Positions 41,001 through 51,900 of a stretch of 64,000 bases of DNA are shown piece after piece; positions within the stretch are counted from its first letter, which is position 1; the number at the start of each line of letters is the position of its first letter. The notes under the pieces are model-generated. The model did no database searches and had not been told where the DNA came from. It saw only the letters and a program-made list of their open reading frames with translations. The position numbers and the translations under genes were made by a program. This stretch comes from Onchocerca lupi (taxonomy: Eukaryota > Nematoda > Chromadorea > Rhabditida > Onchocercidae), in NCBI GenBank assembly GCA_028564675.1, contig JAOVVO010000133.1, positions 1 through 64,000 on the forward strand. The letters are read 5' to 3'.

Positions 41001-44000
41001 CAATTTAACTAAAAAGAATTTCAGCTAATTTAGTTACTGGAATTAGAATAACAAGCAAATAAAAATTCAAAATCATTACCATTATCAGAATGAAACTTAT
41101 ATTGTACTATTTCCACAGAAATTGTATACGATATCTAAAATAATAAAATGATTATCATTAAAAAATAGTTCCATGTAGCATAATGTTTCATCTAACACAT
41201 TGTTTGTTGAATTACCGGAAATGACTAACTCATATTATTAATTTAAATTTATTGAACAATTCTGATGAAAAAATCATTTTATTGTATATATAACAACAAG
41301 ATTTATATTTATGATATTATAATAAAGATGCAATAATTATACTTAATGATAATTTAAATAAAAGCAATTTAACCTAACTTAACTACTAAAATTGGAATAT
41401 GATTAAAAAGACTACAAATTATTACCAGGCAAATAACAACGATGACACTATGATGGCACATCCAACAGATGCTATTACTACTAATTACCATATCGATGTC
41501 GTGTTCAATTCACTGATGCAGGTTAATGATAATTAGCATATATGTGTATATAATGGATAACCCACCCACGGATACACCTGGTTATTGAACTTAAGTTTTA
41601 TTATTAATTGGTAGAGTAATGAGCAACAATAATTCAATAACAGGTAGTGCCTAAATTAGCAGCAACTGCTAATTGTACTAGCAATAATTGCACTAGTAAT
41701 AGTAGTTTTAATATTACAGTAACTACAGTTACAATATTAAGTAATTACAATAACAATAGCTATTGTAATAGTAATAGGAACAATTGCCGTTATATTACTA
41801 ATAATTGTTGCAGTAGCAGTTATAGCAAATAATTTTTATTGCAGCGGTAATTATATTGATACAATAAGAATGGTAGTATTAATTAAAACTGTGCTATCAG
41901 AAGTTATAGCTTATTGTCTTATTGTAGCAGTAATTGTATTGATACAATAAGAATAGTAGTATGAGAAGTAGGAATGAGTTAAACTATCTTTAAGCTCGGT
42001 AGAGTTAGTGGAATGAATGTGACAAGAAAAGAAGGGAGGGGAATGGATTGACAAATGTGACATTATTGCTTAAATTGCAGTTGGCCATGCAGCAAATTAT
42101 TATTATTCTATTCTTTTCCATTCCTATTCTATACTTATACTATTTCCTATTCCAAACTATTTTCCTTTTCTTCCTCAATTCTTTCTCTTCCTGATTACTG
42201 GATATTCAAACCATTATGGATAATTTTGATCAGTCATTACTTCCTTCTAAATCCGATTTCCTAACAACTAATAAAATAGAAATGGACTTACTTTTCTTCT
42301 CTCTCTCTCTCTCTCTTTTATTCTTCCCTCTCATTTATGACCAATTCCTTGGCTTGACTAAGACATAAATTATCCTGAAATGTCCTCTGAATTATTCATC
42401 TTAATTCAAGGAAATCATAATCTTCTGAGTGAAATACAACCAACTGACACGATTACAATACGCTAATCAGGATTATCTCTTCATTATCATTTATCCGATA
42501 CGATCTCTTGTACACTTAAAATGGTTGTTCTTAACTGTGTCAAGCAAATTATATTATAATTAAACTTTCTCTCAAATAATTTTCGGAAATCGCAAGGACT
42601 TGCAAAAAGCGCAAATGCAATAACTTTACAATAAATTTTTGCAAAAAATTATTGGTAATAGACATAAATTGAAATATATCACTGATAAAAAATGATGCCA
42701 TATTATCAAAAGATGGATTACTGATACGTGATTTATCATAAAATCCTGCATTGAAGTTATATTTTGGAAGTAACTCATGTGAATTGTTTTTTATATTAAA
42801 AATTATTTCATCTTTCTATACTTCGAAATATATATTTTCATCAAATTTCTCCCAAAAGATATTTTTAACATATTTCTCAGGTCAATTTCATTAAGTTTGG
42901 ACCAATTTCTTCATTTCTTTTTTTTTTTAACTTCTTATCGATAATTCGACTATTCACTATGAAATATCAACACAATTTATAACTCAATTTTATTCGAATA
43001 TATTTTTTAATTAAGCAATAAGATTTACGAAAGATATAAAAAATTGAGATTTATGATTTTTTTTTTGCTTTATACAAAATAAGATTTCGTTATTTCTTTG
43101 ACGAATTTTATCTACCAACAGTTGAAAACATTTTACAAAATTAAAATCGTCGGATTTGAAATATGTAATTTATTAATCAATGCTTTAATTGACATGGGAA
43201 GCAATTTGCTATTTTCTTTTTTTTTTTTTCTTCAACGATTCAATCAGTCAGATAATGTTAGTACAATTCGTCTTTTTTTTTTTTGGATAGAAAACATTCA
43301 GTTAAATTGTTTATTTTCCAAGAAACTATTTATCTTCTCTTAAAAACTTCAATTATTTAATTAGTAAAATATCTTATCTTGCTTATCATATCTAAATTAA
43401 AATTATGTTTTCTAACCATCAGTTCATTTCAAATATTAAATAAGTTTGACCTTATTGTTCTCTGCTTTGTTAATTAATTTAAGTCTAGACTTTTTGTTCG
43501 CTTTGCTTTGTTTATTAAGTAAATTTAAACTTATTATTTCTTTTGATTATCATTTTTGATCTTTATTTTTTATATTTCTCAATATCTACATTTGTAATGC
43601 TTTCGTTACTGATATTTTACATAAGTGATTAATCGTGAAATTTAGTCCATGGTTCTATATGGCCAATAGTGGCCGAAGCCAAGGCAAAACATTCTTTCAT
43701 CCACTAACAGAACTGAAGCTATCATAAATAATGCAGCTTTTTACTCTGAAATTGTATCCTAAAAATATATGAAATATAATGGTAATTAATGAAGGTAAAT
43801 ATCAAAGATAATCGTCAAAATTTTGTGAAAATCAAATACATATAATTGTTGAAAATGACATTGATTTTTTTGAAAGATTAATTTCAACTACAGCTGCAAG
43901 TTTCAACAAAAAAAAGTATTGCTTAATAATTTGGGAAAAAATAAGTGAAGCAAGTAGATTCACTGCCCATATTTAAAAATTTCGGGTGATATATTCTTCA

Positions 44001-46212
44001 TTTTCTCATTCAAGTTTTTTAAATTACTATTTATTTAATTTATCATTTTGCCTGTGTTTTTGAAATTTATTATTGATGAAGGCATTAATATTTCTCTAAT
44101 TTTACTAATTCTGTCTTTCAATCAATGTTATGGATATATATAGTTGAAAAAAAAAAAAGAATTTCTTCATTCATTCTTAAAATTTGTGAAACATTAAAAA
44201 ACAATATTTGATTTTCGAACTCTTTCCTCAGTATTATTTTTATTTGGTACTTGGATAAAATAAATCTAATTTGATAAATTTTACCCAAGAAATTATTATT
44301 CATAGATAAATATGCGGTTATTCGAATTCTATATTATTTACTTGAATCATTCAATCACAGAAATTTATCTGCATTATTGAATCATGATATTATCTATAAA
44401 TTGAATCGTAATACTTTATCTTTAAACTAAATAACAGTAATTGTCTATAAACTGGATGGTAGTAATTTATCTGTTAATTAATTGTGATAATTTATTCATA
44501 AATTGAATCATAATAATTTATCTGTAATGATTATCTGTGATAAATTATCTTGCCGCTTTCCATTCCTTTTTTTCAGTAGCAATTTTTTTTAACTAACCTG
44601 AAACTTTATATTTAGGAAAAAGCCGATGTTAACTAATCAATTTCCAAACTATTTTTTTTTCACAAAAAATTTCAAACTATAATTTTATTTTTACAATTTT
44701 TCATTTTCAAGTTTTTGCTCAAAATTCTACTCTCAAAATAATTAATCCAGTGACTAACTGTGATAAGATATCAGTCATGATAATATATTCCTGATCCCAA
44801 ATATGTGTCGGAAAATGTAAATGTAATATCTAAACAAATAACTGTATAATCAGTATGTGCTATCCGGTTAAGCCAATAACCAATGTAGGAAATATAAGGA
44901 GTAAGCATGATATCATCATAAATCAGATAATTCAGGTTGCTATCAGGCTGGAAAAGGCTGAAAAAAAAAACAAACATATAGTGAGAGAAAAAGAGAAAGA
45001 AGTAATTTGTAAAAAATTTCCATAAAGCAAAGTATTAAGGTAGCAATTTGCGTTTACTTAATCAGTGAATTTTTTTTTTAAATAAATTGTAAAATTCCGG
45101 TGAAAATTTCAAGACAATTTAAGTTATTTCAATAGTATCACTAGGACTGTACTTCAAAATATAATCATATAGAAAAATAAATATCATTTCATTGCGGATC
45201 ACTGATAATTTGCGAAATTGTTCAAACATCCAATACAATATGATGAAAACAGTAACAACACTGATACATTGTAACTTTGATGTCATCGACAGTTTCGCAG
45301 ATTACTGATTAATTATTAGAATATCTGATACAACATGATGATAATAGTGGTAGTGCTGATAATTATAATTTTTATATTATCTCTCTTAATATTTAGTATG
45401 GTATGTCTTCTACTGATAACATAAATATATTATAATTCTGATATCAAAAAAAGAATTAGCTAAATGGATTTTCAAAAGTATGATAATAATAGTGATAATG
45501 CTAATACATCATAACTTTCAAATCATTCGAATATAACATGCTTTTTAATAATATCCCTGGTGATATCAAAGTTATGATGCATCAATATTATCACTGCTAC
45601 TGAATGACCATGCAGATAGTTACAACACGATAGTTGTAGTTGATAAAGAATTGATAAATCACTCACAAAACATGCTTACAGAAATTAGTAAAGACATTTC
45701 CGATATTTCATCCCACTGAAAAAATCACTGATAATTATATCACTTCATTTTATTGGATACTTTTTTATGTAAATAAATTGAATATGATACTTTAAGAATG
45801 CATTTATCACTTGTCGATAAAGCATTGTTAAAATTAAGTCTTGCAAGATGATATCTTTCAATAATTTGATTAAAAAAAGATTAAACACTTATTAAAATAA
45901 ACAAGCAATTCAAAAACAAAAAGTAAAAAAAGAAACTGGTCAAATAAGTGACCGAATGAAGAAAAAATGAAACAACAAATATCAAATAAACAAAACAATT
46001 CATGGATACGAAAGTTAATTAAAAGTATAATTAATCAAAAAAAATGAAAAAATAAATCATAATAAACAAATAATATTGCTAGTCGTTAATACTAACTTGT
46101 CACTTAGAGATTTAAATTGGATTTGCGAAATAATTGATAATCAAAGGGTATAATATATCTGATTAGTTACAGCACCATTAGCAAGATACGGTAAAGCAGC
46201 AATCATATCCAT
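34529..46212 (-). CDS. Astacin-like (M12A) protein with EGF and CUB domains, lacking the catalytic helix
   Basis: Ten exons join in phase to 361 aa: 46171-46212, 45680-45715, 44881-44947, 40612-40741, 39510-39567, 38969-39125, 36167-36335, 35516-35692, 35219-35373, 34529-34623. The astacin signature is in the middle exons. CLLRAMEIITDKTCLSFEP matches the A...TCIRF region, FCSWQKSNQTMHLNGRC matches the GC.S.vG...Q.vsL...gC region, and THLINTMYNC matches the domain's closing I..iN..Y.C. EGF follows (CNIECENGGT, then a CSCKCTYGFEGKNC core), then CUB (CGLHNDEQGTISLSTYPEA, FCQWLIKSSPEKTIEF, VRFESDSDWLLI). The zinc motif HExxHxxGxxH and the Met-turn are absent. Only about 50 residues, many of them Ser/Ala/Leu, separate the two flanking astacin cysteines, where about 115 are usual. 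The product is therefore probably an extracellular pseudoprotease. The first two exons, the 44881 donor and the last exon are less certain. The C-terminal tail (LSMFIVILLLTMIR) is hydrophobic and resembles a GPI-anchor or membrane signal. Confidence 0.72.
35056..35089. repeat. Poly-T tract (about 34 bases)
   Basis: An uninterrupted T run inside the last intron of the astacin-like gene. Similar poly-A/poly-T runs occur at about 29571-29599, 50451-50471 and 56336-56368. Confidence 0.95.
36336..38968 (-). other. Large intron between the astacin and EGF exons
   Basis: This intron is AT-rich apart from a more complex stretch at about 37075-37340, which has no open frame of note. I searched it for the missing catalytic-helix exon (HExxHxxG) and saw none. 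The flanking exons join directly in phase (NCT-E-GCN), which argues against a skipped exon. Confidence 0.5.
39814..40030. repeat. Diverged tandem duplication, period about 138 bases
   Basis: Two copies, about 39814-39890 and 39950-40030, share ATTAAATTAAYAAAATTTGC and the following ATCnCTTAGAAA and TAAAAAGC-type words. They lie in an intron of the astacin-like gene. Confidence 0.6.
41640..41965. repeat. AAT/AGT/ACT-rich imperfect trinucleotide region with an 83-base direct repeat
   Basis: From about 41640 the sequence is dominated by AAT, AGT, ACT and GCA triplets. It ends in two direct copies of about 45 bases (41835-41879 and 41918-41962) sharing ATTGATACAATAAGAAT. The Asn/Ser/Thr-rich open frame at 41647-41832 is a by-product of the repeat. 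The region is intronic in the astacin-like gene. Confidence 0.6.
44340..44545. repeat. Degenerate tandem repeat of TAATTTATCTG-like units
   Basis: About five diverged units of roughly 35-40 bases share (A)TTGAATCATAAT and TTTATCTGTAA words. The array is intronic, just downstream of the 44881-44947 exon. Confidence 0.55.
45491..45595. repeat. Inverted repeat, arms about 30 bases
   Basis: AGTGATAATGCTAATACATC...AACTTTCA (left) pairs with a right arm ending in CAATATTATCACT. The loop is about 45 bases. A related unpaired copy lies near 45255-45290 (ACTGATACATTGTAACTTTGA), so a small repeat family is present. Confidence 0.6.
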
Positions 46213-48280
46213 TTGTAAGATTATTTTAACAAATTTCAGTTTAATAATTTTTGAAAAATTTCATTTCCTGATAGTGATTCCTGCTTAATTTCCAAAAACT
46301 ATCTACAGTTCTGTTACAAAATTCACCATAACTATCTTGTAATAACAGTAGCAAGAGATTCAAATAAACAGGTCAAGTTTGTCAACAAATCAGCTTATCA
46401 GGTTCAAGTTAGTTCATCCCATATCAACAGGTAAACATTATAAATTCTAAAAATACCAATAGCTTAGTTTTCATACAATCAACAGGTATAATTTGGCACA
46501 ATTGAGGCATAATTTGGCTAGCTAGAATTGCAATCTGGTTTGAAAAATTGATTAGCAATACCTGGAATAGAATCTATCCATAAATTAATAATCAACAGTT
46601 AATTCATGCCTTAGTCTTCATCCAAATTGTTGTGATATTGATAACACTGGTAATTCCAATAAGGATAACTCAAATAATCATTGTAAATTGGGAGCAATAA
46701 TAAATAAATTTAAAATTTATAAATGTTTCTCTTTTTGTTATCACAATATTTGCTAATTTTATTGTTTCGCTTTTTTTTTTGTTCTAATTAAAATAAAATG
46801 AAAAAGTTGAACAAATTGAGCAATTAATATGTGATATAATTTGTATAGTATGAACATCGTTTTGAAATGTTGACAGACATGTCATCAGCAGGTAAAAGTC
46901 AGAATTAAAAGAGCCAAGGATTTGACGCCGTAATGCTACTGCCACCTGAAATACAGGCAAATTTTTTTTTTTTGCTTTCTTTTCCTTAATTCTCAGTTGG
47001 ATTGATGTTTCGGAAGTCTACGAATAAAAGATATTATAACTACTTGAAATATAAAATAAAATACTTAATGTTCATTACTGATACACCGATATTTTTTGTA
47101 AATATTCCTTCAATTTCTATTCAAATTTGATATTGAAATAATGAAAGCAAATTGCGATGAATACACAATTTCGAAGAAATCAACATGAAAAAAATCAAAA
47201 TTAGTGTCGAAAGTGAAAAGTTAAATTGAAACTGTAAATAATAATAGCGATATTTTTATCGTTTAATTACTTAAAGTTCAAAAACATTCAAAGTTTGGTC
47301 ATTTTCGAAAGAACTTTGAAAGTTGGAGATATAAATTTATTCACTTTTCATTTCAAGAAAACTAAAAATTGTTAATTTTCGACAAAATGCCATGAATACA
47401 AATATAATTACACAACTTTGAAAATGTAAATTTTCGTACTAAAAATTATTTGTTGTCACAATATTAATTATCAAATTCATTTATTTCATTAGCTTAACAG
47501 ATTACTTCATCATTTTTCATGGTCTGCTTGTAAAATTTCTGGCACATTTATCACTTTTATTATTTGAAAAAATTTCTTAATTCATTTACATGAAAACATA
47601 AATTTATCGGTCAGATTTAATATCATTATTAGTCAAAAAGTTAGACTGAAGATAGTTTTAATTTCTGATGAATTTTTATATGTATTTATAAGAAATTTCC
47701 AAATAATTTCAAAAAATTTTGAATGATCGATAATTAATGATATTTTCTTTTTACATTACTACTTTTATATTATAATGCAAAATAATTTTGAAATAAAAAT
47801 TTATTTCGCTTTCTCATTTTTCTTTTCTTGTTTTTAATAAAATATTATGTCTAAAAAAAAAAAAAAAAATGCATGAAATCAATGATCATTCTGATAAATA
47901 ATCATTAAGAAGTTATTTCGAAAAGTGATAATCATTGTAATTAGAGGTAAGATTATCACAGATAAGACAGATAATTAGAATTAATAAAGGACATACTGAA
48001 CGAAATAAAGCTATCCAATAGTTAGGGCTATGATTAAGAAAAAAGAATTAGCTAATTAAACCTGCGTGATTGCAAGTTATGATTTGCTGTTAATTTCATA
48101 TTCGTGCAAGCATAATTGTCATCCAAAATCATAAATGATAAAAGAACGAATGAATATCATGTGGTAGATGTTGGTAATTTTGTGTGTTCTAGAAATAATC
48201 AGCCAGATAAATGTGAGTTGTTGTGATAAGAAGCTAGATTATAGGCATGATATAAATAATAGGGATAAATATGATAAAGA

Positions 48281-48489
48281 TTGTTCTCTTTTTTTCTTTT
48301 CTAAATCAAATATATCAATATATATATATATTTTATTCTCAATTTGGAATTGTTTTAAAGGGATAAATGATAAGGATAAACATAAGTTAAGTAATGGATA
48401 AGTATGGTAATAATTCCAAATTGAGAATAAGATATTTGGTCATATTTATATATATGTATTTGATTTGGAAAAGAGAAAAAGAAGAAAAC
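48281..48489. repeat. Large imperfect inverted repeat upstream of the IL-17-like gene
   Basis: The left arm (about 48281-48351) reads TTCTCTTTTT...CTAAATCAAATATAT...TTATTCTCAATTTGGAATT. The right arm (about 48412-48489) reads AATTCCAAATTGAGAATAA...ATTTGATTTGGAAAAGAGAAA. The loop is about 60 bases. The element ends about 420 bases upstream of the ATG of the IL-17-like gene. It has a MITE-like structure with no coding capacity. Confidence 0.75.
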
Positions 48490-48896
48490 TTTTATCATAA
48501 TTATGGCTAAAACTGAGGAGTGAATTAATCAATATCAAAATGATTAATTTGTTAATAATATAAATTAAATGGATATTGTTATTTCGCTAGAAAAAAATAT
48601 CAGTTTAATGATAAAGAAATATATTTATATATTTAAACTGAAGTATTATGATAGTAATTTTTAAATATGTTGATGTATGTTTAAAAATTTTGATATGTGT
48701 TTCAATCTTTTAATGTAATTTGTTGATTAGTTTTTTTTTTTATATGAATTAAAATAACAATTCAGGTTATTTGTATATTATCAAAATTAAGGTTATTTTT
48801 TCCCTTTTTATTGTTATTTTATAGGATTGTTCTTTTTTCTTTTTTTTCATAGAATTTCAGATTGTCATGTATTTATGATATCTAATTTATTGGATG

Positions 48897-48905
48897 TTTT
48901 TAGAC
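48897..48905 (+). promoter_or_regulatory. Candidate trans-splice (splice-leader) acceptor
   Basis: ATGTTTTTAG|AC-ATG: a pyrimidine-rich acceptor ends two bases before the proposed start codon of the IL-17-like gene. This spacing is usual for splice-leader addition in nematodes. An ordinary intron with a further upstream 5' UTR exon would look the same. Confidence 0.5.
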
Positions 48906-51900
48906 ATGGCGCTAGCTTTCATATTGGAACAACCATTTTGGCTCATGATTTTTATTGGATTCCAGAATTTTAAAAGGTATTCAAATTAACAGAGTTTCAA
49001 TTCGGGAATGTTATTCAAAGCAATAATAAGTAATAATCCATATAAATAAAAATGTAAATGTTCGTCGTAACGTTTGACACAAAGTTTCAAGTTCTTCACT
49101 GATTGATTTGAAATTTTGATACAATGTTATATTCGAATAGACTCGTGTTTTTATGTAGATATATCTATTTTTTCTTTTTTTTTTTTTGCCTATCCGTTTA
49201 CCACCAAAACGGGGCAAGGATAGATATGTTTCCCGCCAAAATGCTCCGATCAGCAGATAAATAAAGTGAGAGCAAGCAATTATTGACTCACTGCTAAATA
49301 ATAGTCGATAAATAATCTATATAAATATAAATATAAATTTCCTTGTAACGTTTGACACAAAGTTTCAAGTTCTTCACTGATTGATTTGAAATTCTGACAC
49401 GACGTTGCATTCGAATGGGCGCGTTTTTTTGTGTAAAAATACTACTTTCTTCTACTTGTTGCCATCTGTGACAGGTGAAAGTAAGTGAGTGGATATTTTT
49501 ACTTAAATAAATTAGCTTAATAGCCACGCTTCACATGGTAGGCTTATATTGATTTGCTGAACCAGCCACACGGAGCGTGGACGGGATAAAAAATAGTTTA
49601 GGATAAAAACATTGTGCAAAACAGTTCGTTGGATAAAATCATAAACTGGTTTTGACATATATATTTATGCAAGGTAATAATTCCAGTATTAATGATATGA
49701 TTAAATCTAAAGCAGACTTTTAGGAAACTTTTTATAAAATTACAGAACAAATTTCAATGGAATCATTTGCTTGAAACATTTAAGTAACAAGAATTGTAGT
49801 CAGTTTGTTTTACTCTCAACACTTTCTTTTTTAAACTTCTCGGAAATCTTCATTTAAAATCAAAGAAGAAAGTTTAAAAAGAGAGCTTTCAGATTGTTGC
49901 AAAATTTCCTCTTAAATTCAATTAATGATTTTCATAGTAATGGACAATACATTGATCAAACTTTGTTAGAAGCACGGCAGGATTCAGAATGCTTCTATCG
50001 TTACATTAAAAGGGATCATCACCAAAGTTTTGCGGAATGGTTGCACAAAAAGAACATTTCGCATTATACACCTATCGCACCTATTTATCAGCAATCATTA
50101 TTAAATTTACAGGTTGGTATGAATTTCAATTTTTTTCTTTTTTTTTTAAAATTTATTCCTGAAAGAATCTTGCAGACGTTTAATCCGTGTAGGTCTTGCA
50201 GTATCTTCAACATCGTTATACTTTTTATCACCAAAAATTTAACTTTAGTGTCAATTTATTATGGATTTTGTGCGGAAGAAAAGGAATGGATATAACATAA
50301 GGTATAATTAAATGATAAATGATGCAACTAAATGATAAATTTAACGTCAATTCACTAACTAAATGATAAATATACAAAATTTTTCTAAATCATTTAAATT
50401 GTATTCGAATGCACGATATCTTAAAAGACTAATTAATGGTTTCGCATCAAAAAAAAAAAAAAAAAAAAAAACTTTATGCATGGAAAATTTCAAATTTACA
50501 ATGTTTTATTATCAAAAATAAATAATTTTTAAGAAAGCAAAATGTTATATCAGGTAAACATGTAGAAAAATTTATCTCAGAAAAACATACTGGAAGGAAG
50601 GAAATTTAAAAAATTTAAAATTTTGAATGTTTAGTAATGAAAAATGAACCATGAAAAGACAAACAAAAAAAAGTGAACAGAAGAATGCTGAAAATTAATA
50701 CTGAATTAAACATAAATAATTTCGGTGATTTTCTTCTCTCTTAGGACAAAAAAATTTTTGAAAATTGAGCAAAATAGAACAATTTATAAGTTGTGATAAA
50801 TAATTATAGTCTGTCCTATGATCAGAAATGGGACCAATTGGCAAATTATTGTTTTTAATTCATGACTAGCATACGGTTACCGAACCAGTTCTCATACTTT
50901 GAGTTCGGTAACCGTATGCTAGTCACAACCAGATGTGCCGAATGTTTCCGTACATAATAGAATTAAAATCAGCCTGATGGAGTTGTAATTCTTGCTTTAT
51001 ACGATGTTTTCGTCATTTTGATTTATCAATTTCGAATAAGATTTTTCACAAATTTTAACATTTGACATCACATTTCAAAATTTAGATGTTAAAAAGAAAT
51101 AGTTTATTGAGAATTTTCGAAGGAAATGCTAAAAAATTAATTTTTAGCAAAAAATGATATGATGAAGATTTAAGAAAAAAAAAGGTACCAATGAACCCTA
51201 AAAAAAAAAAATTCCTTTTCAAAATTTTAAAAATTTGGCTTCCATTCATGTGCTTCTGATGAGTGGAATAAAAAAATTCTAAGGCTTAAATACTTTTTTT
51301 TTTCATAAGTTTTAAATTCGTCATAATTTCATCTCTAGTTTTATAAGCTTCTATGATTTCTGCCACCAGTACCGCTTTCTGGAGAATATTATCTGAGAGT
51401 GCTTAAATTTTTCAAACTAATTTTATTCAATTAATTTCTATGCATCATTCGCTTTAGCTAAATGCATTGAAAGATGGCGAACAGGTAACTCATGGAGCTT
51501 CGGACTGCGAAATACCGAAAGTTCTGGTGATAACACCTGATATACCGCTTCGGGAACGGGCATTGTGTTCTTTCGAATATTTTCTTAATTATAATCCACT
51601 GGTTTGTTCCTTTTTATTTTCAAAAATGAGGCTGAATAAGATTGTGCAAATGAAAAATGTTTGTTCATCTATTTAATCTGAAATTTAAAACAAATCTTCA
51701 AATAACAATTCAATGCTACTTATGAGCAGGGATTTGTTTCTTCAGGAGTTTGAAAGAGAATAATTTAAATTTTAGCATCACATATTATTGAAATTGAGCA
51801 TTCAAACAAACATAAATAAATGCCCTTGGAATGCTTTTCTAATTTAAAATTCCATAAAATTTGTTATTTCATAAGTAATCATACCTTTCCATCTATCTTA

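Larger units (their letters stand above)
46213..48905. other. Intergenic region between the divergent astacin-like and IL-17-like genes
   Basis: The two genes point away from each other, so this stretch holds both 5' regions. I see no supported coding exon. A plus-strand open frame at 48168-48401 begins with a signal-peptide-like stretch followed by a GTGAGT donor-like site, but its phase (0) does not fit the downstream IL-17-like exons. A TTTCAG acceptor-like site near 46959 (minus) is followed by no exon that can be phased. A large hairpin lies at 48281-48489. Confidence 0.5.

Noticed and set aside
43640..43730. GC-richer stretch with a short minus-strand open frame
   Set aside because: Only about 28 codons before a stop, no acceptable donor and no similarity to the astacin domain.
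46900..46960. TTTCAG acceptor-like site followed by an open stretch (minus)
   Set aside because: No clear donor, and no phase that joins to the next exon of the astacin-like gene.
48168..48401. Signal-peptide-like open frame as the first exon of the IL-17-like gene
   Set aside because: Its GTGAGT donor leaves phase 0, which would give a stop in the 49893 exon; the 48906-48976 exon fits the phase instead.
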